Shown one piece after another: positions 46,793 through 58,608 of a stretch of 64,000 nt of DNA. The stretch is from Delphinapterus leucas. Lineage: Eukaryota > Chordata > Mammalia > Artiodactyla > Monodontidae. Numbering within the stretch: the stretch's first letter is position 1; every line of letters starts with the position of its first letter. The DNA is taken from the NCBI RefSeq assembly GCF_002288925.2, contig NW_022098050.1, positions 7,329,361-7,393,360 of the forward strand. Direction: 5' to 3'. The position numbers and the translations under genes were made by a program. The notes below the pieces were generated by a model. It saw nothing but the letters and a program-made list of their open reading frames with translations. It was not told the DNA's origin and searched no databases.

Positions 46793-47572
46793 GGGAGGGG
46801 ATATGGGGATATATGTACACATATAGCTGATTTCACTTTGTTATACAGCAGAAACTAACACAGCATTGTAAATCAATTATACTCCAATAAAAATGTTTAA
46901 AAAATTATTGAGATTTCTTTTATGATCTAGCATATGTTCGATCCTGGAGAATGTTCCACGTGTACTTGAGGGAAATGTGTATTCTGCTCTTGTTGGGTGG
47001 AGTATTCTAGGGGTGTGCACCTTTATTGAATTCATTTATTCTAACAGTTTTTTGATGGAGTCTTTAGCGTTTTCTCTATATAATATCATGTCATTCTGCA
47101 AATAAAGACACTTTTATTTCTTACTTTCTGATTTAGATGCCTTTTATTCCTTTTTATATCCTAATTGCTCTGGGAATTGAATTTTATACTTTCATATGTT
47201 TTCATGTTACTCATTAGCATCGTTTTGTTTCAGCTGTAAGAACTCCTTAATATTTCTTGTAAGGCATGTCTAGTAGTGATGAACTCCTTCAGCTTCGCTT
47301 GTCTGGAAAACTCTTTAACTCTTCTTCAATTCTGAAGGACAGCTTTGCCAGGTAGCATATTCTTGGTTGGCATCGTTTTACTTTCAGTGCTTTAAATATA
47401 TGCTTCCACTCCCTTCTGGCCTGCAAAGTTTTTGCTGAAAAATCTGCTTATAGTCTTAAGGGGGTTCCCCTGTACATGAAAAGATGCTTTCCTCTTGCTG
47501 TGTTTAAGATTCTGGCTTTGTCTTTAACTATTGACAGCTTAATCGTAATATGTCTCAGTGTGAGTCTCTTTA

Positions 47573-47808
47573 TTTTTATTCAGATTATCTTTATTTGATA
47601 TTGATTATATCTCTGGATTCCTGGTTTTCCCATTTAATCTGTCTATTACTTTTCACCCCATGGAATCCCGAGGTTTTAGTTGATTTACTTTTTTTTAAAC
47701 ATCTTTATTGGAGTATAATTGCTTTACAATGGTGTGTTAGTTTCTGCTTTATAACAAAGTTAATCAGCTGTACATATATATATATCCCCATATCTCTTCC
47801 CTCTTGCA
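47573..47808 (-). mobile_element. Short L1 with about 108 nt of 3' transduced sequence
   Basis: Within old L1 ORF1, TSD tctcttta lies at 47565-47572 and 47809-47816; collapsing it restores a continuous L1 line ('gagtctctttagattc'). L1 body occupies about 47697-47808. Its A-tail (47696-47689) is followed on the minus strand by about 108 nt of non-L1 DNA (47688-47581), then a second A-rich tail (47580-47573). AATAAA occurs at 47595-47590 on the minus strand. Confidence 0.8.
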
Positions 47809-49037
47809 TCTCTTTAGATTCATCTTATTTGGGACTTCTTGGGCTTCCTGGATCTGGATGTCTGTTTCTTTCTTTACCTTAGGGAAATTTTCAGTCATTA
47901 CTTCTTTGAATAAGCATTACGCCCCTTTCTCTTTCTCTTCTCATTTTGTGATGCTATAATTCAAATGACAAATGACACCATTCATTTGATGGTGGCCCAT
48001 AAGTCCCTTAAGCTATCTTCTCTCTTTAATATTTTCTGTTTGTTGAAATTATCACTTTGTTCATTGTCCTCTGACCTCAATGAGCATCTTTATGACCATT
48101 ATTTTGAACTCTCTACTGAATAAATCACTTACCTTCATTTCATTAAGATCAGATTCTGGAGATTTATCTTTATTGTTGTTGTTGTTGTTTGGAGCACATT
48201 CTCCTGATTCTTCATTTTCCTCAATTCTCTGTGTTGGTTTCTGCACATCAGAAAAAAAAAAGTTCCAGTGCTTTTCATTTCTTCCTGAAGATTTGAACTA
48301 CTGTCTAGTGTCATTTCATTTAAGCTTGAAGTATTCCCTTTGGCATTTATGGCTGGGCAGCACTATTAGCAACTAATTTTCTTAGTTTTTGTTTATCTGA
48401 AAGTGTCTTAATTTCTTCTTCCTTTTTATCAGAATAGTTTTGCAAACTATGGAATTTTTGGTTGACAGTCGCTTTCTTTTAGCAACTTCTGTATGTCATT
48501 GCACTGTCTTCAGGCCTCCATGTTTTCTGATAAAAATCACTCTTAATCATATTGAAGATCTTTGTATGTGATGATTTGCTCTTCTCTGGCTGCTTTCAAG
48601 GTTCTCTCTTTGCCTTTGACTGTTAACAGTTTGATTATGGTGTGTTTAAGTGTGGATCTCTTTGAATTTATCTTACTTGGATTTCATTGAGCATCTTGAA
48701 TTTTTAATTTAATATTTTTTATTAAATTTGTGAAGTTTTCAGCCATTATTTCTTCAAATATCCTTTCATTCCATTTTTACCTCTCCTTTACTTTTGAGAC
48801 TCCCATTATGTGTATGTTGGTATGTGTGATGGTATCCCACAGCTCTCTGAGGCTCTGTTCATTTGTCTCAATTTTTTTTTTCTGTTCTTTAGACTTGAGA
48901 AACTCGATTGGCCTCTATTCAAATTATCTGTTTTTTCCTTATGCCAGCTCAAATCTGATGTTGAGCTCCTCTAGTGAATTTTTCATTTCAGTATTGTACT
49001 TTTCAACTCCAGAATTTCTGTTTTTTAAATAATTTCT

Positions 49038-49381
49038 GGGCTTCCTTTGTAGCACAGTGGTTAAGAATCTGCCTGCCAGTGCAGGGGACATGGGTTCGAT
49101 CCCTGGACTGGGAAGATCCCACATGCCGTGGAGCAACTAAGCTCATGTGCCACAACTACTGAACCTATGCTCTAGAGCCCGTGAGCCACAACTACTGAAG
49201 CCTGAGCACCTAGAGCCTGTGCTTTGCAACAAGAGAAGCCACCACAATGAGAACCCTGTGCACCGCAAGGAAGAGTAGCCCCTGCTCACCGCAACTAGAG
49301 AAAGCCCGCACCTAGCAATGAAGACCCAAGGCAGACAAAAATTTTAAAAATAATAATAATAAATAAATTAATTAATTAAAA
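49038..49381 (+). mobile_element. Long CHR-family SINE (about 300 bp plus tail)
   Basis: Starts 'gggcttcctttgtagcacag' with B box-like 'gggttcgatccctggact', then the extended body, a TAA/TAAT-rich tail, and TSD aaataatttct at 49027-49037 and 49382-49392. The body is longer than in the CHR copies at 1605 or 10559, so it belongs to a different subfamily. Confidence 0.93.
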
Positions 49382-49453
49382 AAATAATTTCTATCTCTTT
49401 ATTAATTTTCTGTATTTGGTGGACATGATTCTCATACTTTCCTTTAGTTCTTT

Positions 49454-49643
49454 TTTTAAGATTTTTTTGATGTGGACCATTTTTAAAGTCTTTATTGAAT
49501 TTGCTACAATATTGCTTCTGTTTTATGTTTTGGTTTTTTGGCCGTGAGGCATGTGGGATCTTAGCTCTCTGACCAGGGATCAAACCTGCAGCCCCTGCAT
49601 TGGAAGGTGAAGTCTTAACCACTGGACCACCAGGGAAGTCCCT
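49454..49643 (-). mobile_element. Older CHR-family SINE
   Basis: Minus-strand SINE with 'ctctgaccagggatcaaacc' and 'cttaaccactggaccaccag'. TSD cctttagttcttt is exact at 49441-49453 and 49644-49656. Same subfamily style as 26711-26832. Confidence 0.92.
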
Positions 49644-50827
49644 CCTTTAGTTCTTTAGGCATAGTTTCCTTTGGTTCTTTGAATATGTTGAAAAGAGCTG
49701 ATTGAAAATTTTGTGTAGTAAGTCCAATGTCTGTGCTTGCTCAAGGACAGTTTCTATTGACTGCTTCTTTTCCTGTGCATGGGCCATATTTTCTTGTTTC
49801 TTCTCATGTTTCATAATTTTTTATTGAGAGCTGGAAATAATAGATTGTGGCAACTCTGGAAATATGATTCTACCCTCTCCCTCTTGTTGCTACTTGTGGT
49901 AGTTGCTATTATTGTTTGCTTAGTGACTTTTATGAATTAATTCTGTAAAGTCTGTACTCTTTGGCATGTTTGGCCATACAAGTTTCTTTTCTGTTAGCTT
50001 AATATTCAGCTAATAATTGGACTGAAATTTCCTTAAATGCCTCAAGCCTGTAATTCTCCTAGTCTTAGCCGAGAAACTCTGTGTGTGTTTTGGTCATGCC
50101 TTCAACACTCAGACAGGGGGTTGCAATGCTATCACAGTTTCACTTCCCACTACTGCAGATCGTCACTGTCAACTAAAAGTGAGTGCTTGGGGCCTTCTCA
50201 GGTCTTTCCTGGACACAAGCACAGCCTTGGGATTGTACACTGTCCTGTGCATGTGTATGGCCTTCTAGATTCTCAGGAGTGTGTTGGAGCTTTTTGAAAT
50301 CCCCTATGGACATCTCATTCTCTAACTTTTCCTTTTCTGTTTTTTGGCCAGTTCTTATTTGCTGCAATTGTCATCAGTACCTCAAGGAGCTGCATCAGAT
50401 TATTTTCAAAAATGCCTCCAGGGAAGAGACTGTCTGCACTTAGTGAGGTCTGAGTCAGGTCAAATAAAGACAAGCCCTGAGAATGGGGATTTCCATGTAT
50501 GTGCCAGACAGATAAACGAAGGACAATTCTCTGAGAATAGCGTTTTAAAGTGGCTTCTAACTTATTCTGCCACTTTTAGTGTCTGTGGGGCTGTTGGAAT
50601 GGGAATAGTGAAAGTTACAATGGGAAATACCTCACTGTTCTTCATGAAATTTAGTCATTTTTCTTTAATAAATGCTCCTCAAATTGTTACAAACCTTTGG
50701 TTAATTTTCAGAGTCCTGAAAATGTTGATTTTGACATATTTTTGCCAACAATCTCACTGCTTTTATGGGGGGGGCTGGCTTTGTAGAGGTCCTTGTCCTG
50801 TCTTTCCTGCTGATGTCACCACTGTTA

Positions 50828-51300
50828 ATCTAATATTGATTGCTACATCTGTATTCCCATTTACTTGACCTTCACCTGAATTTCCCTCGATACTTACCTC
50901 AAATTCAATATGTTTTAAATAGAACTAATAGTTTCTTCCCACAAATTTGCTCCATCTTCCCATGTCCCTGTTAAAAGCCTCACTTCAAGGCCAGAGAAAA
51001 TTAAGCTGGCAAAGCAGGTGGAGAAGTTATTAGAATGATAGTAGAATCTAATTATAATTATCTGTTTTAATCTGGCACTGCTGGGTGTGAAAGGAATAAA
51101 AAGATTAGAAGTTGAAAATTTAGAAATTTGACTCACAGTAAGATTAACACCAAACTTACCCTTGCCCCCATAATCTTTGACTCAATTTAATAATTGCCTC
51201 CCCTGTCCAATTAATTGTTTGCTCCATAGACCAGGTAATTTGTGACCCATCTCATTGAATCCCCTGCACATAATAGGTGTTCAATAAATGCCTATTTATT
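50828..51300 (+). mobile_element. L2 LINE, right part
   Basis: L2 resumes after the L1 stack: 'ctcaaattcaatatgtttta', 'cccacaaatttgctccatct' and the terminal block 'aatcccctgcacataatagg' with 'gttcaataaatgcctattta'. Confidence 0.6.
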
Positions 51301-51338
51301 AATAGTACAAAACATAAAATAAGTGGATTTCTTTTACT

Positions 51339-51400
51339 GTCTCTTTCTCTTTCTCTCTCTCTCTGTCTCTCTCCCTCTGTCTCTGTCTGTCTCTCTCTCT
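51339..51400. repeat. TC/TCTG-rich simple repeat
   Basis: Pyrimidine tract of TCTC with CTGTCT units, imperfect. Confidence 0.95.
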
Positions 51401-51606
51401 CAAACCTAGACTGGAAATTTTGTATCCTTCATAGCTGGAAGTTTCTCCAAAATTCCATGAATATAATCACCTTTTTAAATATTTCATTGACGTGTCAACC
51501 TGAATTATATACCAAAAAGAGCCAAAATTAAATTTGGTATGCGATATATGTTCTAATACAATTTCATGCCTCCTTGTGGGCATTCAATAAATACTAATTT
51601 TGCTGG

Positions 51607-51640
51607 GAGTCAAACTAGCATATGATGGCTAGTTTGACTC
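51607..51640. repeat. Perfect inverted repeat, 13-bp arms, 8-nt loop
   Basis: gagtcaaactagc (51607-51619) and gctagtttgactc (51628-51640) flank atatgatg. Confidence 0.95.
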
Positions 51641-52440
51641 TCAATAACTCTGTTATTACCCAGGTTTTGCATTTTGTAGAACCTGACAAGGCCACTGGAA
51701 ATCAAGGACTGGCATCTGCCACAGTGAGATAAACAGCAAAATTATTAAGCAGGAAACCTGGCCCATGCAGCTTACCTAAAAACGTGAAGTCCCTTACTTA
51801 AGTCTTTAAGACAAATTTACATTGAGAATCTCAAGACAAGCCCATGTGACACAAGTACATCTAAACTGCTTTTTATGGTGATTTTTTCACATTTCTTTAC
51901 CATTTCTATGTGTATGTATGTGTGTGTATGCATGAGAAAGAGAGAGGTGTAGGTGTGTTTGGATATGTGTACATTCTATATTTACTCCTCAGGCTAAAAG
52001 CTCTATAAAGTAAGAGAATGGAACATTAAAAAGGGATAGGAATTTATTAAGAGGTGCCTAGCAGGAAATACTTAAAAGATTTAAATACTACTAGTAGTTA
52101 TTTGTTTCTTATAGCTAAATAAAAAAGAAAAAAAATACATTTCTCTGAAGAAATAAATTCTTGGGAAATAATGTTCCATGAAAGAATGAATGAACAGTGA
52201 ATGAAAAATTTTTTTCCTTTAAAATTAAGTGGAAATATGATGCAACATGTTGGCATTTAAGTTAATAGCATTTGCATCTTTTGCAAAATCGTAATCAAAT
52301 ACACTGTCTAGTGTGTTACTAAGTGTCCTTTATTAAAGGAAAGATTTCTTCTATCAGCCCCCTATAAAAACTGAGTCTACTGTATTATATATTAACTGGT
52401 TATAGACATGTCTTGCCATGGTTTAAGCACGTTGCTTTTT

Positions 52441-53062
52441 GATTTTTTTAACTAGATATAATTTACAAATAGTAAAGTGTACAGATCTTAAGTGTATACA
52501 ACTTGATGAATTTTTACCTACATCAAAATGTAGAACATCACAAAGTATCATTAGACTCCCTCATGTCCCCTCTCAGTCAAAACCCTTGCCCAAAGGCAAC
52601 TGCTTTCTTGACCTCTTACAACATAGATTAATCTTGCCTGTTTTTGAACTTTGTGTAAATGGAATCATACCATATTTGCTCTTTTGTGTGTAGATCCTTT
52701 TATTCCACAATATCTCTATTGTTGCATGTAGCAATAGTTTATTTTCCATTGTTGTGTTATATTCCATTGTATGAACATAGCCCAAATTATTTATCCAATC
52801 TACTGCTGATGGACATTTGGCTTGATTTCTAGTGTTTTACAATTTTGAGTACTGCTCTGTGAACATTCTTATACATATTTTTGTAGAAAAAAGCACACAT
52901 TCTTATTGGAATAGAACTGCTGTGTCATATGGCACGCATATATTTAGCCTTAGTAGATACAACTAAACCATTTTCCAAAGTGACTGTACCAATTTGCATT
53001 TCCACCAGCAGTATATGAGAGTTCCAGTTGCTCTACATCATGCACATTGCTTTTTAATGATC
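52441..53062 (-). mobile_element. Ancient L1 (L1M-type) 3' region
   Basis: Plus strand reads the reverse L1 order: 'taactagatataatttacaa', 'gtaaatggaatcataccata', 'ttatattccattgtatgaac' and 'ttccaaagtgactgtacca'. Confidence 0.85.
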
Positions 53063-55177
53063 TCATTCAGAAACATAGGTCCTCTTCATTCATCTGAGCT
53101 TTATTAGAAGCAAGTTTTTTTTTAAAATCACATTGCAACTCATTCTAAACCAATTTCAGTTGGTGAGGGGTGTGGGGTTCTCGAAGTAAATGATCCTTTA
53201 CAAATGAAAAACCCAGATTCTTTTTTTCAATGGAAATAATACAGACTTCTACAACAGATTGTTTTGCCCCACGTGTCTGCCAATGAGAAGAAAATCCCAA
53301 CTGAAAAATTTTTGAAAATATTCAGTCTATTCAAAGAAAATACATTCATTGAAAGAGATTGCTTAGTGTGGAGCAAATAAGACAACAGACCAAGAGCCTC
53401 TTTGTGACACCCAAGTAATCAATCTGAAAAGTAAAAACTCAAGTACGATGTTCTCTAAAATGGGCCAGAAGCAGTTTGATGCAAGTCTGTGCCCTTCTTT
53501 GTCCTTTTTTTATGTCTCAGGCAAATCCCTCTCAGACTCAGTGAAGAACAGGCATATTTCATACACTGTAGCTTCTTTAGCTGTTATCAAGTCTCATGAG
53601 AGTGGTTGAAGAAGGAAATCAAGCAGAGGCTCTGTCATTCTGGGAGTTTCATTTAGAGTTGTGGTAATTTCCATTATATTTCATAATGCAAAGCATTACT
53701 TTGAATCTGGGAGTCTTCGCATAATCATTATTTTTGCTTGCTTTAAACAACATATACTATAATTAGGAGTGTATCTAGTTAATGCTTTGAAGTATATCAG
53801 CAAAATTAGATGGCATTAAAATATAGTTCCTTCTGAAGAAAGCTTATGGTTTTGTGAAACAGTGGAGAGGTAAAACTGTTTAACAGATTAAACATTATTT
53901 CATGGTTCATGGAAAACTTTGAAAAACAATCCTAAATTTTGAAATAGTTCTTGGACTTTTGTATTGTTCTCCTAATCTGTTTTTTTTTTCTCTTAATGAT
54001 CAGTGATTATAAATTAGATGTTTAGGATGATCAGACCATGCACATGTGGACAGTTACAATGCATGAAATTGTATTTTGTGTCTTGTTTCACTCAATCACT
54101 TAACATTTACTTATCAAATGCCACTTGGTCATGTCCTTTGTATATACAGCATTGGCCCTGTCAGTATAATGTGGGTTCTATGAAGTGTGTCTTTTCTTTC
54201 CTTCATGAGCTTACTTTTTAAATGGAACTTATGTCTTCCCAGTGCCCATAATATTTAGTAGTACTGAAGGAAGAATAGTTTAGGGGGTATATCATCTTTA
54301 ATACCTCTAAGTGCTAAATTCTGCCTTTGGAAATGGAAGCATCTTCGAAAGATACACATGATTTTGGGCTTCAAAACACCCAGTCTGCATATGTCTCATA
54401 AAGATTCCTTTAACAGTTTATCTCATTAACAGCCCTTTGTACTCGTCAGTTCAGGCTGTGTTTTCCCACTGGGACATCATTTACAGTGCCCTAAACATAT
54501 TTTCACAACATTCACCCGACAACATCAGCTGAGAGAAAAATCTTCAGACTGCAGAGAAACATCAGGAGGCCATGAATTCTTAATCAATACACCAAATTAC
54601 AAAAATTGTGTGTATATCTCTTTGAAAATATCCTTAACAATAATTAACCAGGAAAAGAAACAGTATAGGTCAAGGACTTCGACTGAGTGACCCCTTCCCC
54701 TTTGGGAAGGAGTTAGTGTGGTGGTCAAGCTTCATGACTGCTGTCTACCTTGGGGAGGACGGTTTTAGTCCTTTGATGTTCACCTAGGATCAGGAACAAG
54801 CTAACCAAGTATCATCTGGTGGAAGGTCTCCTTTAATGAGCAAATAAAAATGATTTATAATTAGTGCACATACATGCTTTTTTAATGAGACCACACTAAA
54901 AAGCAATCCATTCCCTTAATGGATAAATGAATAATTTCTTCTCTAATCTCCTTTAACACATTCATTTGTTCAACAAGTTCCTTTTCCCCTGCTTTATAAA
55001 GTGACCCTTAAGCTTTCTCCAGAGTTTCTGTATTGTATTTTACTCAGATTGCATTTTATTATACTGAGAACATGGAGATGCCTGATGTGATAACTTGGAG
55101 TGTGCATTAGGTCTCTCAGTGTATCCCCTGGAGGTGTGGTTGGAACTCAGACTGGATGGCATCTCATTGTGGTCTAG
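53063..55177. other. No gene or clear repeat
   Basis: About 2.1 kb of single-copy-looking sequence, the longest such stretch in the window. A faint L2 trace may exist near 54,090-54,210. No coding support. Confidence 0.45.
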
Positions 55178-55375
55178 GTCCTTGCTACCCAAACTGACTC
55201 AAATTATGGTATCCAGACCATCAGCATTAATATCACTTCGGAACTTGTTCAAAATTCTAGGGCCCTTAACCAGATCTTCTGAATCGCAATCCTTGGGTGA
55301 GATGGAGGACCAGTAATCTTTGTTTTAACAAATATTCCAGAAGAATCTTCTGTATGCCTAAATGTAGGAAGCACC
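55178..55375 (+). mobile_element. MER5-type MITE
   Basis: Diverged MER5: 'ggtatccagaccatcagcat', 'aatatcacttcggaacttgt', 'cagatcttctgaatcgcaat' and 'tttgttttaacaaatattcc'. Confidence 0.75.
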
Positions 55376-55399
55376 TGTCTAGGATATAGTCTTCATAGT

Positions 55400-55765
55400 T
55401 TTAGAATATTTATTCTGCCACAATGCCTCACATCTACTTGCCTTTGGGTGGACTATACCCTCTATCTGAAATTCCTCTTCTTTTTTCTACCATAGAAAAA
55501 AGCCCGCAAGCCCCTTTGGTAGCCAGTTCTTACTCTTTATACGTCACTCCAAGGAAGCATCTCCATACCCTAAGATGCACCTTTTCTTCCCTTGGGGTTG
55601 AAGTGGTGCTTTTCTGCTACCTCCTTTTGCATACTGTGCACCTCACATCACAGTAATCACATAAGCCTCTTGACAGTTATATGACAAGGTAAGATCTTCC
55701 TTCTTACTATGGTCAACTCTTGGAAGGCAGGGGTTACAACTTATCCCTGATACTGAAAATAGAGC
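55400..55765 (+). mobile_element. L2 LINE 3' region
   Basis: 'ccctctatctgaaattcctc', 'aaggaagcatctccatacc', 'caactcttggaaggcagggg' and 'acttatccctgatactgaaa' in L2 order. Confidence 0.6.
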
Positions 55766-55789
55766 TTGATTTTCAGTAGGAAGAGGAAA

Positions 55790-56850
55790 GAATCAATGAA
55801 CTGGAATATAGAACAGTAGAAATTACAAACAGAACAACACAAAGAAATAGACTAAAATAAATAATAGAGCTCCAGGGACATGTAGAGCTATAACAGAAGA
55901 TCTAAAATTTGTGTCATCAGAATCCTAGGAGAGGAGAAATAAGGTTGGGCTGAAAAGTCCTGGAAGAAATAGTGGGTGAAAACTTCCTAAATTTGGCAAG
56001 AAACATAAACCTACAGAGTCAAGAAGCTGAGTAAACACTGAAGAGGATAAACCCAAAGAAATCCATACCAAGATACAGCATAATTAAATTTCTGAAAATT
56101 AAAGACAAAGAAAAAATCTTGAAAATAGACAGAAAAACCTACCTTACTTATGGGGCAAAAACAATTAGAATGACAGCAAATTTGTCATCAAAGCCATGGA
56201 AACCAGAAGGCATTGAAGCCATATTTTTCAGGTGCTGAGGAAGAAGAACTGTGAATCACAGAATGTTCATAGCAGCTTTATTTGTAATAGACAAGAGCTA
56301 GAAACAACCAAAATGTCCCACAATCGGTGAGTAGTTAAACTAAAGGGGGTACATTCCATACCATGGAATACTACTCAGCAATAAATAGAAATGAACTACT
56401 GACACATGCAACAACTTGGATGGATATCAAGAGTATTATGCTGAGTGAAAAAAGCAACCTTGAAAGGTCACATACTGCATGATCTAATTTATATAACATT
56501 ATTTGTGTGACAAAATTATAAAGAACAGATTAGTGGTTGCCAGACTTTAGCGATGGTTGGGGGGGAGGGGATTGGTGAGACTGTAAAGGGGTAGCATGAG
56601 GAGATCATTGTGGTGATGGAACAGTTCACTTGATTGCAGTGGTGGTTACACAAATCTACATATGTGATAAAATGACAGAGAACTATGCACAAGTTGTACC
56701 AGTGTCAATTTCTGGTTTTGAGATTGTGCTACAATTGCATTAGCTGTAACCACTGTGGGAAACTGGATGAAGGCATGTGGAAATTCTCTGTACCACCTTT
56801 ACAACTTCCCGTGAATCTATATTTGTTTCACAATAAATTTTTTTTAAATA
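55790..56850 (+). mobile_element. Internally deleted L1: ORF1 region joined to 3' end
   Basis: 55,900-56,255 follows the L1 ORF1 coding strand ('gtgaaaacttcctaaatttg', 'gaggataaacccaaagaaat', 'aagccatggaaaccagaagg'). At about 56,255 it jumps to the ORF2 3' end ('atgttcatagcagctttatt', 'catggaatactactcagcaa') and the 3'UTR with the G-rich tract at 56560-56570, ending near 'cacaataaa' at 56829-56837. Most of ORF2 is missing. All frames are broken. Confidence 0.75.
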
Positions 56851-58205
56851 GGCTTAATAACTGGCATTAGACAGTGAGAGAGGGAATGCAGTTGGGGATG
56901 AGAGTAGCACCTCTAGAACTCACTAGTGCTCAGAGCCAGAGATAACTCAAGAAAGAATTTATGCAGGTTAACTTGAAACTCAGGGAAGGAATCCCGGAGA
57001 TAGTTGGGGGAGAAAATTTCTTTCTATTTCTTTCTCTAAGTACTAGGACGCAGAGAAGAACCACAGTGGGCTGTGAGATCCTCCAGGGCCATATTTGTGA
57101 TGTATTTGACAGTTTCTCAAAACAAAGAAAAATATTTGTGGAATGAACAAATGAATAAATGAGAGTGCCAGATCCTAAGGAATGGCTTGTTGGCTGCAGT
57201 CAGAGAGAAGATCTAGAAATAGGCTTTGGGCAGGAGTAAGAATTGCAGAAGATCTCAGAGAAGTTCTTGTCAGAAGCTGTCTGTTAACCTTAACCTTGTA
57301 GGTTCCTGGATGTATGGTTTCTAATATTTCAATTTAGGAAGAGAGGAAAGAAAGATGCTTAGGTCCTGAGTTACTCTTGTCAAAGCAGCTGATCTCTTGC
57401 CAGGCTTGTAGTGTCAGGATCAGGAATCTGTATGCTGAGACATTTATTATACTTTTGTAAGTTCTTCATTTCCTTTAGATTCTTGGTAAAGTTATTTAGA
57501 AAATTCTAATTTGTCATGAATATCATGAAGCGGAATGATCTGCCCATGTCCAACGGAGCTCAGGAGGCAAGTACAGAGGCCAGATCACATTAGCAGAAGA
57601 TTTTTCAAGCCGGACATCAGGCAGAAAACAAGGAGAGATGATGCAGTTACTGAGGTGGACCCTCTTAGAGAGAGAAAGAGGCATCAGAGAAAGCTGCAAC
57701 CTCTGTTTTCATCCCCAGAAGCCTGGTCATTGCCATGGGCCCTGGGACTTGTTCAGCTTATAAATATATTAGTCTAATCTGGTTTGCTTAGGCCTGTCTA
57801 TGACATAAAAGTACACGACAATAGAATAACATATACTTATTGCACTGCCACCCTCCCCCAGCAGGGATCAGCATGCAATTCAGAGAATAACAGCAAGAAT
57901 GTCCCATAAAATAGTGAACAAACTATAAAATCACTTCATGAGGAGTAACAAATAGACTTGATTTAAAAACCACAAAGCTACAGTGACCACTTAGATTTTA
58001 AAACTAATGCAAAGTGCATTAAGAATCCATCTTAAAACATTTTTGAAGTGAATATTAAATCTACATAAATTCAGTCAGTCAGTGTTTTTGTAGCAGTCGT
58101 GTGAATTTTAGGGCATCAAACAGATATTTATTGAATGCCTACTGAGGCAAAGGATTTTATATCTCAAGGATCATAGAAAGATGGAATTTTGCTTGAGTTT
58201 TTAAA

Positions 58206-58207
<2 letters not shown>
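56851..58207. other. No gene or clear repeat
   Basis: Unassigned; an L2 tail-like 'gaatgaacaaatgaataaat' at 57142-57161 and an L2-like scrap at 58,115-58,145. The open frame 57535-57777 (+) has no support. Confidence 0.45.

Positions 58208-58277
<70 letters not shown>
58208..58277. repeat. Compound (GT)n(GA)n microsatellite
   Basis: About 31 bases of GT followed directly by about 40 bases of GA, both uninterrupted. Confidence 0.97.
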
Positions 58278-58282
<5 letters not shown>

Positions 58283-58608
58283 TTCCCAAACTTACTCCAG
58301 CCAAAATATTCTTATATTCATTCCTTCACCTATAGGCCTCTGTTCCCACAGTCTTAAAACTCACATATATGACCTTAGTCCATTTATTTATCCAATCATT
58401 CTCTAAAATTAGATACAGCACTAACTATATGTCAAGTATTGTGAAAGAATAAAGGGTTCCTTAATGATACAGAAGAAATATTAAAGAAGAAAAATAGACA
58501 TGAGCAGGTACAGGGAAACTCAGGCTAGAGGATAGGAAACTGGAGAATGGAAGGATGAAAGGAGAGACAACAGGAAAAAGGGTAAGAATCCTTGGAGATA
58601 TCCTACTA
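58278..58608. other. No gene or repeat recognised
   Basis: Purine-rich toward the right. No coding signal. Confidence 0.5.

Larger units (their letters stand above)
45372..46904 (+). mobile_element. 5'-truncated L1 in old L1, opposite strand
   Basis: 1.53 kb with ORF2 C-terminus, 3'UTR and A-rich tail. TSD ttattgagatttctt is exact at 45357-45371 and 46905-46919. Upstream the site reads ctt/aaag, an L1 endonuclease-type target. It is the only plus-strand L1 in the stack. Confidence 0.96.
41229..50821 (-). mobile_element. Stack of old L1 sequence inside an L2
   Basis: Minus-strand L1M-type sequence runs from a 3'UTR at 41229 to a 5'UTR-like end at 50821. About 6.8 kb is old L1; the rest is seven later insertions. 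Landmarks: 3'UTR 41229-41600; ORF2 region 41600 to about 47000, with the RT part near 43,690-43,950; a first ORF1 region at 47,220-48,250; a second ORF1 region at 48,400-49,020; and 5'UTR to 50821. The two ORF1 regions show that at least two L1s are joined. Short flanks ctgtta (41223-41228, 50822-50827) may be the TSD. Confidence 0.8.
51301..52440. other. No gene; simple repeat and hairpin
   Basis: Contains the TC-rich tract and the 51607-51640 inverted repeat. The rest is unassigned AT-rich sequence. Confidence 0.5.

Noticed and set aside
50344..50868. 174-codon plus-strand frame, possibly like antisense ORF0 of primate L1
   Set aside because: It is antisense to an old L1 5'UTR but runs past the L1 5' end into L2, and shows no domain or conservation signal.
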